25,901 nt of DNA, from IMG/VR virus record IMGVR_UViG_3300037235_000012, positions 1 to 25,901 of that record. One strand, written 5' to 3'. Below the pieces are notes generated by a model, which did no database searches, was not told where the DNA came from, and worked only from the letters and a program-made list of their open reading frames with translations. This DNA is from a virus. Position numbers and translations under genes: made by a program. This document shows, piece after piece, positions 1-7,005 of this stretch; position 1 is the stretch's first letter; the number at the start of each line of letters is the position of its first letter.

Positions 1-1
1 T

Positions 2-190
2 CTCGGCCCGGCATTCCAGTACGATCTCCTTGTGGCCCCTGGGGCCGCGCTTGACACCCAAGTCTGGGTGAAGGAAGTCACCCGATCGGAGCTTTCGTAC
101 CAGGTCAATGTGCATCCTGCCCCTCTGAACCATCTGTTTGAGTGGTACCTCCAAGCGAATGGCCGCCGCGTGGGTTCCAAAGGAGCGTAG
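2..190 (+). CDS. C-terminal end of an unidentified phage protein (5' truncated)
   Basis: An open frame enters from the left edge and stops at TAG 188-190, giving the last 62 residues of a protein. The fragment includes the stretch AFQYDLLVAPG and ends VGSKGA. Its codons end mostly in G or C, like the genes downstream. I recognise no domain. Position at the head of a morphogenesis block means it could be the end of a portal-proximal or other head gene, but that is only inference. The next gene begins 3 nt after the stop, so the two are probably co-transcribed. Confidence 0.6.
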   Translation, partial: LGPAFQYDLLVAPGAALDTQVWVKEVTRSELSYQVNVHPAPLNHLFEWYLQANGRRVGSKGA

Positions 191-193
191 TCA

Positions 194-361
194 ATGCCGA
201 ACGAATCCAAGGCCCAGAAGCGCCTCATGCAGGCCGTCGAGCACAACAAGAAGTTCGCGAAGAAGGTCGGTATCCCCCAGTCGGTGGGCAAGGACTTCAA
301 CCAGGCGGACAAGGCCGAAGGCGTCTCCTACAAGTCCCTCCCGGAGCGCGTCGGTCGATGA
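194..361 (+). CDS. Small basic phage protein, 55 aa, function unknown
   Basis: ATG at 194 follows the previous stop by 3 nt, with GGAG at 181-185 of the preceding gene as ribosome binding site. The product starts MPNESKAQKRLMQAV and is rich in Lys, Gln and Glu, with no cysteine, signal peptide or membrane segment. Small proteins with a similar opening (Met-Pro, then a Ser-Lys-x-Gln-Lys-Arg helix) are common among phage head genes, from memory, but have no assigned function. Its stop TGA 359-361 overlaps the start of the next gene, suggesting translational coupling. Confidence 0.7.
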   Translation: MPNESKAQKRLMQAVEHNKKFAKKVGIPQSVGKDFNQADKAEGVSYKSLPERVGR

Positions 362-969
362 TGTCCCGCCGGCGCTTCCTGCAGATGACCGTGTCCTTGG
401 CCGCCGTCTCAGCCGCCGGCGGCTTCGTGGCCGGCGAGCTCGCGCCCTCGAAGGTCCCCGCGATCGCGCCGGCACTCGGGGCCATTTGGGTCCCGACCGT
501 GGCAGAAGTGGCCGAGTGGCTGGAGTATTACAAGCTCTGTGTCACCGGCTCGCATCGGCGCTTCGCGCAGATCATCGAAAGCCTGGGCACGGGCCCGGGG
601 GAGACCGATGCCGAGTTCACCAAAGAATTCTCCATGGCGGAGCGGGACTTCTACCGCTTTGAATCGGAGCGTCGGCGGGTGGCCTACGAGCAGGGGAGCG
701 GCTACAACGCTGGCCTTTCGGGTGCCCCCCGGCATAGCGTCGCCTTCAAGTACCCCTCGCACCCGGGCTTCGGCTGGTACAACTATTGGGCCCTCGGGGA
801 CTTCGATCGGCGCCGCGCCTTGGGTCTTCCGCGCTCTGGCCGCACCCTCGAGGAGGAATACGCCGCGTTGGGTCACCCCGCCCAGCCCCTCGTCCACGTG
901 AAGATCGAGCGTACCAATCCTCTCCTCATGGAAGCCGTACTGCGCTACCAGAAGACCGATCTTTCATGA
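358..969 (+). CDS. Unknown protein with a twin-arginine (Tat) signal-like N-terminus, 203 aa
   Basis: I start it at the tandem ATG ATG 358-363, where the first ATG overlaps the previous stop and GGAG lies 12 nt upstream. An earlier in-frame ATG at 142 would run through the whole preceding gene out of frame and is rejected. Residues 3-9 read SRRRFLQ, which fits the Tat consensus S-R-R-x-F-L-K, followed by a weakly hydrophobic Ala/Gly/Val region to about residue 26. The remaining 175 residues are rich in aromatic and charged residues and match nothing I know. A Tat signal is unexpected in a virion gene cluster. It could instead be an Arg-rich N-terminus that resembles the motif by chance. The stop overlaps the next gene (ATGA 966-969). 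Confidence 0.75.
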   Translation: MMSRRRFLQMTVSLAAVSAAGGFVAGELAPSKVPAIAPALGAIWVPTVAEVAEWLEYYKLCVTGSHRRFAQIIESLGTGPGETDAEFTKEFSMAERDFYRFESERRRVAYEQGSGYNAGLSGAPRHSVAFKYPSHPGFGWYNYWALGDFDRRRALGLPRSGRTLEEEYAALGHPAQPLVHVKIERTNPLLMEAVLRYQKTDLS

Positions 970-1493
970 ACGATGAGCGGACAGAGGACGGCGAGGCCCA
1001 GAAGATCCTGATCACCGCGGCCGAGCTCGCGAGCATGGCGCCCTCGAATCAGTTAGCGGACCCCGTCGTATACGAGATCACAGGTCCCCCGACAGCCTAC
1101 TTCGAGCTCCCCTTGGAGTGGTACATCAATGCGAATGCGGAGATTGAGCCGGGCCACTCGCCCGGGGCGGTGCGCATGGTGCAGCGGGTCTGGTACAAGA
1201 GTTTCAAGATGATCGGCCACTCCTCCGAGGAGGTCTGTGAGCTGGCAAACAGGGTGCGCGCGGAGGTGGCGGCGGAGCTTAAGCGCATGGGCGAGATCGG
1301 ATATATCTGGTGGCGCCTGTATCCAGAGTACAAGATTGAGGAGCTCACCCCCGAGGAGATCGCCAAGGGCAAAGCCGCACGGCACTTGGTCCGGATGCGA
1401 TTGGGTACGATGCCGGCCTTGAAGACCCGGTTCTGGCTGGATCTATCGCTCGCGGTCGACAACCGCTCGAACGAGCCCCTGGTGCCCCGTTGA
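966..1493 (+). CDS. Unknown phage protein, 175 aa
   Basis: ATG 966 sits in an ATGA overlap with the previous stop, typical of translational coupling. The frame extends further upstream without a stop, but only in a shadow of the previous gene. The product is acidic and probably mixed alpha/beta. It contains the aromatic patch IGYIWWRLYPEYKIEEL near residues 112-128, followed by a helix with TPEEIAKGKAARH and a basic segment. There is no signal peptide or cysteine cluster. It is the middle gene of a tightly overlapping set (194-2493) upstream of the scaffold gene, so a role in head assembly or packaging is possible but unproven. Confidence 0.75.
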   Translation: MNDERTEDGEAQKILITAAELASMAPSNQLADPVVYEITGPPTAYFELPLEWYINANAEIEPGHSPGAVRMVQRVWYKSFKMIGHSSEEVCELANRVRAEVAAELKRMGEIGYIWWRLYPEYKIEELTPEEIAKGKAARHLVRMRLGTMPALKTRFWLDLSLAVDNRSNEPLVPR

Positions 1494-1843
1494 GTAAACT
1501 CGTCCCCATCTCCCACGAAGAGGCGATCGACCTGAACTATCCGCGCTGTTGCTTAGGCTCATCGCTCGGTCTCGGGAATCGCGGCATCTACGCCGACTTC
1601 TACCTGGTCGATGAGCGCCGCCGGCGCAGGCATCGGCGAAAGGCGGCTGCCCAGCGCCGCGAAGATGCCCGATGGTGGGCAGAGATTTTCTCCAAGCGCC
1701 TAGGGCGCTCAGTCAGCTATGCGCACGCGCGCACCCGCAAGGTGATCTATTCCACGCCGCTCAGCGTCATGCCCGGGATCTCGGGTGCGAGGCCCGGTGT
1801 GATCGTCCTCGACGACCCGCTCCTGGGAGATAGGCATGGCTGA
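1490..1843 (+). CDS. Unknown arginine-rich phage protein, 117 aa, TTG start
   Basis: The most likely start is TTG 1490, overlapping the previous stop as TTGA. No ATG lies near the beginning of the conserved-looking frame. The product has a Cys-Cys pair near residue 20 and a strongly basic stretch of Arg, His and Lys around residues 43-60 (ERRRRRHRRKAAAQRR), followed by an aromatic segment (ARWWAEIFSKRLGR). The basic helix could bind nucleic acid or be a contact surface, but this is inference. The gene overlaps the next one by 8 nt. No known family recognised. Confidence 0.65.
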   Translation: MSKLVPISHEEAIDLNYPRCCLGSSLGLGNRGIYADFYLVDERRRRRHRRKAAAQRREDARWWAEIFSKRLGRSVSYAHARTRKVIYSTPLSVMPGISGARPGVIVLDDPLLGDRHG

Positions 1844-2045
1844 TGCCTACACGCAGCTTGCGAGCTTACGCAAGATGCTCATCGTCTCGCGCGAGCAGTT
1901 GAAGGAGCAGCTCGCGGACGGCCGCTCCGAAGAGAAGCATTGGGAGATCGTCGGGCGCTGCAAGGGCCTGAATTGGGCGATCGACAAGGTGAGTGAACAG
2001 ATCAAATCAATCAATGGAGATTCCGATGGCGACACCCCGCTCTGA
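1836..2045 (+). CDS. Small helical phage protein, 69 aa
   Basis: ATG 1836 overlaps the previous stop by 8 nt and is preceded by GGGAG at 1825-1829. The product is almost entirely predicted helix, rich in Leu, Lys, Glu and Gln (SREQLKEQLADGR, then NWAIDKVSEQIKSI), and so looks like a short coiled-coil protein. Small coiled-coil proteins in head clusters can be assembly cofactors or regulators, but nothing here identifies a function. Its last 20 nt overlap the start of the GroES-like gene. Confidence 0.7.
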   Translation: MADAYTQLASLRKMLIVSREQLKEQLADGRSEEKHWEIVGRCKGLNWAIDKVSEQIKSINGDSDGDTPL

Positions 2046-2493
2046 GGCCCCCAAATTCGATGTCGAGCGCGCGGCCCGCCGAGCGCTGCGGGAGGTCGCC
2101 CAGAAGCCGGATCTCCTGAAGGAAGGATTCCCGTTCGATCCCGGCTGGGTGAACATCGTGGTCGAGCCCATCGAGCCACGCACGGTGTCCGACGGCGGCA
2201 TCGAGGTCGTCGATCTCTCCCAGCAGGCAGAAGCCATCCAATGCACCGTCGCCCGAGTGTTGAAGGCGGGCCCCGCGGCCATGGAAGGGGTGACCGCCTC
2301 CGGCATCAAACTCTGTAACTTCCACAAAGACGTGCAGACCATCGAGCAGTTGATCGGCAAGTACGTGGTCTACCAGCTTCACTGCGGCCAGGAGCTCACG
2401 CTGCGCAGGACCGGCCAGAAGATCCGTGTGCTCAAGGTGACCGATCTTCTCGGGATCACCGATGACCCGCAGGCCTGGAAGTTCTACATTTGA
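2026..2493 (+). CDS. GroES/Cpn10-like phage co-chaperonin, 155 aa
   Basis: ATG 2026 is chosen over ATG 2014 and 1993 because GGAG at 2016-2019 is correctly spaced for it. Residues about 42-146 follow the GroES layout. An opening strand NIVVEPIEPRTV comes first. A Gly-Gly-Ile segment (DGGIEVVDL, residues 56-64) sits where the GroES mobile loop lies. Then come TVARVLKAGP, a late strand GKYVVYQL and the closing strand KIRVLKVTDLLGIT. GroES is about 97 residues, so there is an extra N-terminal helix of about 40 residues and a longer middle. Phage co-chaperonins such as T4 gp31 work with host GroEL to fold capsid protein, and the capsid gene lies 2.6 kb downstream. Similarity is by eye only. Confidence 0.7.
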   Translation: MATPRSEAPKFDVERAARRALREVAQKPDLLKEGFPFDPGWVNIVVEPIEPRTVSDGGIEVVDLSQQAEAIQCTVARVLKAGPAAMEGVTASGIKLCNFHKDVQTIEQLIGKYVVYQLHCGQELTLRRTGQKIRVLKVTDLLGITDDPQAWKFYI

Positions 2494-2722
2494 AATCTTG
2501 AAGGTCCGGCCACAGTATCTCCGTAGCCTTTAAGCGGTTGGCAGCCCCGAGAGCCGCGCAGCGGTCCGCCCCGTCCTCTCTAGCGGGGTGCCTCCCGTCC
2601 ATGCGCGGTCTGCCTCTTCACATCTGACCTCCTTGCCCATCCCTGCCAGTGGCTGGCATGTTTTCTTTTTTTGACCGCGAATAGATTGCGAAAAGCCCGA
2701 ACCCATTCGAGGAGCCTTCGCA
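2494..2722 (+). other. Noncoding gap between the early small-gene set and the capsid set
   Basis: This 229-nt stretch is the longest gap in the window and carries no convincing open frame. It holds a possible hairpin CCCCG/CGGGG (2569-2573 with 2584-2588, 10-nt loop) and, further on, an intrinsic terminator. After the terminator come about 50 nt leading to the scaffold gene, with GAGGAG at 2709-2714 as ribosome binding site. A TTGACC at 2671-2676 has no -10 box at the usual distance, so I do not call a promoter, although one is expected here. Confidence 0.6.
2644..2672 (+). terminator. Rho-independent terminator
   Basis: A perfect 6-bp stem TGCCAG (2644-2649) / CTGGCA (2653-2658) closes a 3-nt loop and is followed directly by the T-rich run TGTTTTCTTTTTTT (2659-2672). 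It is the only stem followed by a long T-run that I found outside a gene. It would end transcription of the small-gene/GroES-like set, possibly only in part because the stem is short, and so separate its expression from the capsid genes. Confidence 0.7.
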
Positions 2723-3739
2723 ATGTCAGAAGAGAGTCAGGCCCGTGCCAGCCGGCGCGCCCCTGAGACCGAGGTCTCGGTCGATTTATCCGAGAGCGAT
2801 CCGAACAAAGCGGTGACCCGCCGCTCGAAGCCTGCGAACGATATCGCCGCCGGCGTCCGGGACAACGAGGACGGCAAGCGCTACTCACCCTCCGAGCGCA
2901 AGATGTTCACGCGGATGACCAATCTGCAGAAGAACTTGACCCGTCAGTTCGATCAGAAGTTGGCCGACCAAGAGGCCCGCCACCAGCAAGAGCTCACCGA
3001 GATCAAAAAGCGCTACGAGGGCGTCTCCGTCGAGCGCGGGAGCGATCAGGAGGCGGCCACCGCTCATGAGAAGGCCATGAAGGCCTTGGAGGAGCAGCTC
3101 GCCGCCGCAAATGAGAAGGGCGATTCCGTGGCCGCCGCTCGCATCACCGCCGAGATGATCAAGGCGGATGGTGCTTACCACGCGAAGCTCTCTGGCTCCC
3201 GGCAGCGTGCCGATACGGCGGCCCCGGGAACGGCCCAAGGCCAGACCCCGCAGGCGCGAAAGCCCGCGGCCACGGGTCCCACCCCAGCCGGCTCGCGCTT
3301 CATCCTCGCGAACGAGGATTGGTGGGAAGACCCCGATTTTGAGATCGAGAAGCAGGCCGCGAGCGCGCTCTACATCAAGCTCGTGAACGAGGAGGGCTTC
3401 GACAACAACTCCGATGAGACCTTCAAAGAGGTCGCGAGGCGCTTGAAGGATAAATTCAAGGACCTACCCGTCGTCGCAGGCCGGCGCCGCGGCGGGGACG
3501 AGGAGGAGCCTGACGCGGAGGTCGAAGAGGGCCGTGACCGTGGCGAAGGCCGCCGGCGAGCTCCCACCGGCAACATGCAGGACCGGGGCTCTGCGCAGGG
3601 ACAGCGCAACAACGGCAGCCGCCGCATTCTCACCGAACAAGAGCGCAAGACCATGATCTCCGTCAATTTGAACCCTGACAATGACCGGGATTTGGTCCAG
3701 TTCCTGCGGGAAGCCTCGGCGATGGAGGCCTCCGCATGA
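2723..3739 (+). CDS. Putative capsid scaffolding protein, 338 aa
   Basis: ATG 2723 follows GAGGAG by 8 nt. The protein is highly charged with no cysteine: a disordered N-terminus, a long helical, probably coiled-coil stretch at about residues 55-157 (NLQKNLTRQFDQKLADQEA and onward), an Ala/Pro/Thr linker at about 158-190, and an acidic/Arg-rich C-terminal part around residues 250-310. This composition and a position two to three genes before the major capsid gene are typical of scaffolding proteins, which guide procapsid assembly and then leave. No sequence family is recognised, and a virion-internal role is the main alternative. It overlaps the next gene as ATGA. Confidence 0.6.
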   Translation: MSEESQARASRRAPETEVSVDLSESDPNKAVTRRSKPANDIAAGVRDNEDGKRYSPSERKMFTRMTNLQKNLTRQFDQKLADQEARHQQELTEIKKRYEGVSVERGSDQEAATAHEKAMKALEEQLAAANEKGDSVAAARITAEMIKADGAYHAKLSGSRQRADTAAPGTAQGQTPQARKPAATGPTPAGSRFILANEDWWEDPDFEIEKQAASALYIKLVNEEGFDNNSDETFKEVARRLKDKFKDLPVVAGRRRGGDEEEPDAEVEEGRDRGEGRRRAPTGNMQDRGSAQGQRNNGSRRILTEQERKTMISVNLNPDNDRDLVQFLREASAMEASA

Positions 3740-4404
3740 GCGTCATCGAAGTAGGCTGCGCCCCCGGCGCCGGCGATATCCGCGAGATGAAGGTGCAACG
3801 CGAGGCCAAGAAGCCCGCGATCGCGAGGCAGCGCGCCGAGAGCCGCGCCAAGGGGGCCGGCAATGCGCACGCGGTCGACCGCGGCCATGGCCCCTCGGTC
3901 AACCAGCAGGCGAAGTCCGCCCACAAGGTCGTCACCGTCGATACCGGTGCGCAGCGCTCCTGGCGCCGCGCGTACTCGCTCCCCTCCTTTCCGGATCCCC
4001 CGGGGTACTCGTACTGCTATATCGCGCGCCACAAGCGCCGGCATGGCGATGATGCGGGGCTCCTCGCCTCCTTGCGCGAGGGCTGGCAGTTCGTCAAGCC
4101 CGAGGAGATCGACGAGGACGACCTACCCGTCGAGACCTTCACCGGGCGCCTCGCGAAGTACGGCGAGGTCATCGGGGATGAGACCACCATCCTCATGAAG
4201 CTCCCCGACTACATGAAGGCGCAGCGCGATGCCCACTACAACGGCAACCGCGACCGGGCGACGAAACAGGTCACGAAGAAAAATCCGGGGCTCGATGTCG
4301 CGAGCCCGGCGATGCCGTTGGTCGAAGACCGCAACGAGGTGAGCCACAGCTTTGACCGGATGCGCGCAAGACGCCCCCGGGGCGATGCCGGGGCGGATGC
4401 GTGA
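3736..4404 (+). CDS. Unknown head-cluster protein, 222 aa
   Basis: ATG 3736 overlaps the scaffold stop (ATGA 3736-3739). The first 70 residues are Ala/Lys/Arg-rich and probably disordered. From about residue 75 there is a more ordered part containing WRRAYSLPSFPDPPGYSYCY and GEVIGDETTILMKLPDYM. The latter resembles small phage proteins that precede capsid genes, from memory and with low certainty. The C-terminus is again basic. Location between scaffold and decoration genes suggests a head assembly or minor capsid role. Confidence 0.65.
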   Translation: MSVIEVGCAPGAGDIREMKVQREAKKPAIARQRAESRAKGAGNAHAVDRGHGPSVNQQAKSAHKVVTVDTGAQRSWRRAYSLPSFPDPPGYSYCYIARHKRRHGDDAGLLASLREGWQFVKPEEIDEDDLPVETFTGRLAKYGEVIGDETTILMKLPDYMKAQRDAHYNGNRDRATKQVTKKNPGLDVASPAMPLVEDRNEVSHSFDRMRARRPRGDAGADA

Positions 4405-4414
4405 AAGCCACCCA

Positions 4415-4430
4415 CTTCAACCATTTAAGA
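4415..4430 (+). promoter_or_regulatory. AT-rich leader motif upstream of the decoration-like gene
   Basis: CTTCAACCATTTAAGA lies 13 nt before the start codon and just before the GGAAGAG ribosome binding site. A copy with 13 of 16 identical bases lies at 5064-5079 before the capsid gene. In a GC-rich genome such an AT-rich leader could keep the ribosome binding site unstructured or be part of a phage promoter. The sequence alone does not decide between these. Confidence 0.35.
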
Positions 4431-4443
4431 GGAAGAGCGATCT

Positions 4444-5055
4444 ATGGCAACTCCAGCCAACATCAATAACCCGTCCGGGTTCACGCCCGTGAAGCACATG
4501 GCGGGAGGTACCCCGAACCGGACGAACACCTCGGGCGACTATTCGATCGCCGGCGCCTTGGCCTCCAACATCTACCGCGGAAGCCTGGTCAAGCCGACCG
4601 GCACCGGCAACAACATCGATGTGGTCGCTGCGGGTGCGAACCCGTCCTTGGGCTCCTTCAAGGGCTGCAACTACGTCGATGCGGGCGGAAGCGTCCAGTT
4701 TCGTCCCTACTGGGGCTCAGGACAGACGACCGTCACGGGCTCGACCGTGGAAGCGTTGGTCTGGGATGACCCGGAGCTTCTTTTCGATGCCCAGGTCTCC
4801 GGAACCGCAGGCCTCGCCAACACGAACATCGGCAACACCGCGAACGTCGTGATCGGCACGGGCTCGACCCTGACGGGTAACAGCGCGGACATGGTGGATC
4901 AGTCGACCCTCTCGAACTCATCGACCACGCAGCAGTTGCAGATCCAGTCGCTGCGCCAATTGACCAACAACAACTACGGCCAGTACGCCCGCGCGTTGGT
5001 GACGATCTTCCTGCACTACAAGGGCGCGGTCGCCGGCGCCGGCGTCGTCTACTAA
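4444..5055 (+). CDS. Putative head decoration/virion structural protein, 203 aa
   Basis: ATG 4444 has a purine-rich ribosome binding site (AGAGGAAGAG). The product begins with a Gly-Phe-x-Pro-Val-x-His segment (SGFTPVKHMAGGTPNR), which I recall from a widespread phage virion protein encoded beside the capsid gene. Next come a segment reading ASNIYRGSLV, a Thr/Ser/Gly-rich beta middle, and LTNNNYGQYARALVTIFLHY near the end. It has no signal peptide or long hydrophobic segment. It ends 36 nt before the major capsid gene. Capsid decoration or stabilisation is the likely role; a minor tail role cannot be excluded. Confidence 0.65.
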   Translation: MATPANINNPSGFTPVKHMAGGTPNRTNTSGDYSIAGALASNIYRGSLVKPTGTGNNIDVVAAGANPSLGSFKGCNYVDAGGSVQFRPYWGSGQTTVTGSTVEALVWDDPELLFDAQVSGTAGLANTNIGNTANVVIGTGSTLTGNSADMVDQSTLSNSSTTQQLQIQSLRQLTNNNYGQYARALVTIFLHYKGAVAGAGVVY

Positions 5056-5063
5056 TCCAGTCG

Positions 5064-5079
5064 CTTCAACGACTTAAAA
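5064..5079 (+). promoter_or_regulatory. AT-rich leader motif upstream of the major capsid gene
   Basis: CTTCAACGACTTAAAA precedes the GGAG ribosome binding site of the capsid gene and matches the motif at 4415-4430 in 13 of 16 positions. Both copies occupy the same place relative to the start codon (12-13 nt away), supporting a shared role in expressing two abundant virion proteins. Confidence 0.35.
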
Positions 5080-5091
5080 ACGGAGTAAGCA

Positions 5092-5997
5092 ATGGCAATT
5101 TTACGAAGCGACGAACGCAAACAGCTCCAGCTCGGCCTAAATGCCGTGGTGGGCCTGGCCTACAACGAGTACCCGGACCTCTGGCCGGATATCTTCGTCG
5201 AGTCCCCGTCCGAGAAAGCGTACGAGGAAGACGTGATGATGGCGGGCACCGGGCCCGGACAGACCAAGCCCGAAGGCTCGGCCATCGAGTACGACGACAT
5301 GTACGAGACCTTCGTGTCGCGCTACCAGCACGCGACCATCGTCAAGGCGGTCGCGATCACGGAGGAAGCGGTCGAGGACAACCTGTACCTGACCATGGGC
5401 TCGCAGATCGCCCGCTCCATGGGCCGCTCGATGAAGTACTCGAAGGAGTTGAACAGGACCAACATCTTAAACTACGGCTTCGCGAGCACGAACCCGGGCG
5501 GCGATGGCGTGCCGCTCTTCTCGACCGCGCACCCCTTGGGCGGTGGGGGCGTGCTTTCGAACATGCTCGCGACCTCCGCGCAGCTCTCCGAGGCCGCCTT
5601 GGAGCAGATCTCCATCCAGATCGCCGAGTGGACGGATGAGCGCTCCATCCCGGTGCGCGCGATGATCAAGAAGCTCGTCATCCCGACAGAGCTCCAGTAC
5701 ATCGCCGCGCGGCTCCTGATGACCCCGTACCAGCCGGACACCGGGGACAACAACATCAATGCCCTCTTCAAGTTGGGCACCATCCGGGACGGCTTCTCGG
5801 TCAATCGGTACCTCTCATCGCCCACCCAGTGGTACCTGATCACGGATGTGCCGGATGGCCTTCGCGCGTTCAACCGCCGGAGCCTGAAGAAGGGCCTCGA
5901 GGGCGACTTCGAGACCGGGAACCTTCGGTACAAGATTTCCGAGCGCTACAGCCAGGGGTGGACCAACCCCCGCGGGGCGGCAGCGTCCGGCAACTAG
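5092..5997 (+). CDS. Major capsid protein, Mu gpT-like, 301 aa
   Basis: ATG 5092 follows GGAG by 8 nt. The protein matches the Mu-type major head subunit (gpT) pattern: an opening helix, then YNEYPDLWPDIF near residue 26, AITEEAVEDNLY near 88, a Met/Ser/Lys segment reading SMGRSMKYSKELN, and GDGVPLFSTAHPLGGGG near 142. Its 301 residues are close to the roughly 305 of Mu gpT, so it appears complete. It would form the icosahedral shell with the HK97 fold. No protease domain or cleavage signal is obvious. It follows the scaffold- and decoration-like genes and a conserved AT-rich leader, and is followed by a strong stem at 6016-6045. Confidence 0.88.
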   Translation: MAILRSDERKQLQLGLNAVVGLAYNEYPDLWPDIFVESPSEKAYEEDVMMAGTGPGQTKPEGSAIEYDDMYETFVSRYQHATIVKAVAITEEAVEDNLYLTMGSQIARSMGRSMKYSKELNRTNILNYGFASTNPGGDGVPLFSTAHPLGGGGVLSNMLATSAQLSEAALEQISIQIAEWTDERSIPVRAMIKKLVIPTELQYIAARLLMTPYQPDTGDNNINALFKLGTIRDGFSVNRYLSSPTQWYLITDVPDGLRAFNRRSLKKGLEGDFETGNLRYKISERYSQGWTNPRGAAASGN

Positions 5998-6015
5998 GCT
6001 AAACCAGCGACGAGT

Positions 6016-6045
6016 GCCACCCCTCGCCGGCGCGGCTGGGGTGGC
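6016..6045 (+). promoter_or_regulatory. 8-bp stem-loop after the major capsid gene
   Basis: GCCACCCC (6016-6023) pairs perfectly with GGGGTGGC (6038-6045) around a 14-nt loop that itself contains GCCGGC. It lies in the 96-nt gap after the capsid gene. No T-run follows, so it is not a standard terminator. It may protect the capsid mRNA 3' end or act as an attenuator; this is inference. Confidence 0.5.
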
Positions 6046-6093
6046 CAAACTTGACAGGAGTGCCCGAACGCCGGGCTGCTCGAGGAGCTTCGA

Positions 6094-6999
6094 ATGTCAC
6101 GACAACTCTATTCCCGCGCGAACCAGACCTTCTATGGCCGCGCCTCCATCGGCAACTACCAGACCGGCAAGCCCGGCCATGAGTGCCACAACCTCTTTCG
6201 CTTCCGCCCGACGGGCAACCGCGCCGCGACCGCAAGCGCCGCGATCGCCGCGGGCGCGACTTCCTTAACGCTCTCGGCCAACTGGGCTGGGGCTTCCGGG
6301 ATCTACCCGATCACCTTCTCCGATGGCGAGGTGCTCAACGGCATCTTCACTAACGGCGCGACCACGTGTCCGTTCCTGCCGAATACCTTCCCACAGGAGA
6401 TCACTTCCACCGGGCCCTATGGCGGCTCAGGCGCCTTGGTCAATGCGGTCACCTCCGCGATCACGGTGGGTGGCCAGCCCCCGGTCGTCGGGGTCTCGAA
6501 CTTCTACTCGGTGTCGGCCTCGATCGCCGCCGCCGGTACCGCGGTCTTGGCGGCCACGACCCCGGATGTGACCCGAAACGTGGTCGGCGCCTGGACGACC
6601 TCGAGCACCGTCACCGTCGCAGGTCTTGACATGTACGGGTATCCGCAAACCGAAGCGCAGACGGGAACGGCCTTCACCGGCAAGAAGACCTTCTCCCAGA
6701 TCATCTCGATCACGAGCTCGGCCTCCATCACCGCGGCGACCTTCGGCACGGGGAACGTCTTGGGGCTCCCCTTCAACACGCACTCGGGCGACATCTTGGC
6801 GATGACATTCAACGATGCGGCGGACGCCTCGACCTTTGTGGTGGCCGATGTCACCTCCCCCGCGACCACCTCCACCGGCGATGTGCGGGGGACCGTGACG
6901 CCGGCGGGAACCTTGAATGGGGCGAAGTTCTATTCGTGCTTGCTCAAGCCCGTGGATCCCTCGACCCAGTTCGGGACCTTCGGCGTGCCACCGGTCTGA
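6094..6999 (+). CDS. Virion structural protein with an inserted beta module, 301 aa
   Basis: ATG 6094 is preceded by GAGGAG at 6081-6086. The N-terminus (SRQLYSRANQTFYGRASIG) and the later segments TSPATTSTGDVRGTVTPAG and FYSCLLKPVD resemble a phage virion protein often encoded right after the capsid gene. Residues about 48-96 form a distinct module: ATSLTL, a Trp-x-Gly, YPITFSDGEV, then TNGATT. The same module occurs in the neck-like protein at 11848-12759. The protein is rich in Ala, Thr, Ser and Gly and is probably mostly beta. A head- or tail-surface role is likely; the exact place is unknown. Confidence 0.7.
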   Translation: MSRQLYSRANQTFYGRASIGNYQTGKPGHECHNLFRFRPTGNRAATASAAIAAGATSLTLSANWAGASGIYPITFSDGEVLNGIFTNGATTCPFLPNTFPQEITSTGPYGGSGALVNAVTSAITVGGQPPVVGVSNFYSVSASIAAAGTAVLAATTPDVTRNVVGAWTTSSTVTVAGLDMYGYPQTEAQTGTAFTGKKTFSQIISITSSASITAATFGTGNVLGLPFNTHSGDILAMTFNDAADASTFVVADVTSPATTSTGDVRGTVTPAGTLNGAKFYSCLLKPVDPSTQFGTFGVPPV

Positions 7000-7005
7000 T
7001 GCCCT

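Noticed and set aside
142-357. N-terminal extension of the Tat-like gene back to ATG 142
   Set aside because: It overlaps the complete small gene 194-361 in another frame and would bury the twin-arginine motif at residue 75. The ATG pair at 358/361 fits coupling.
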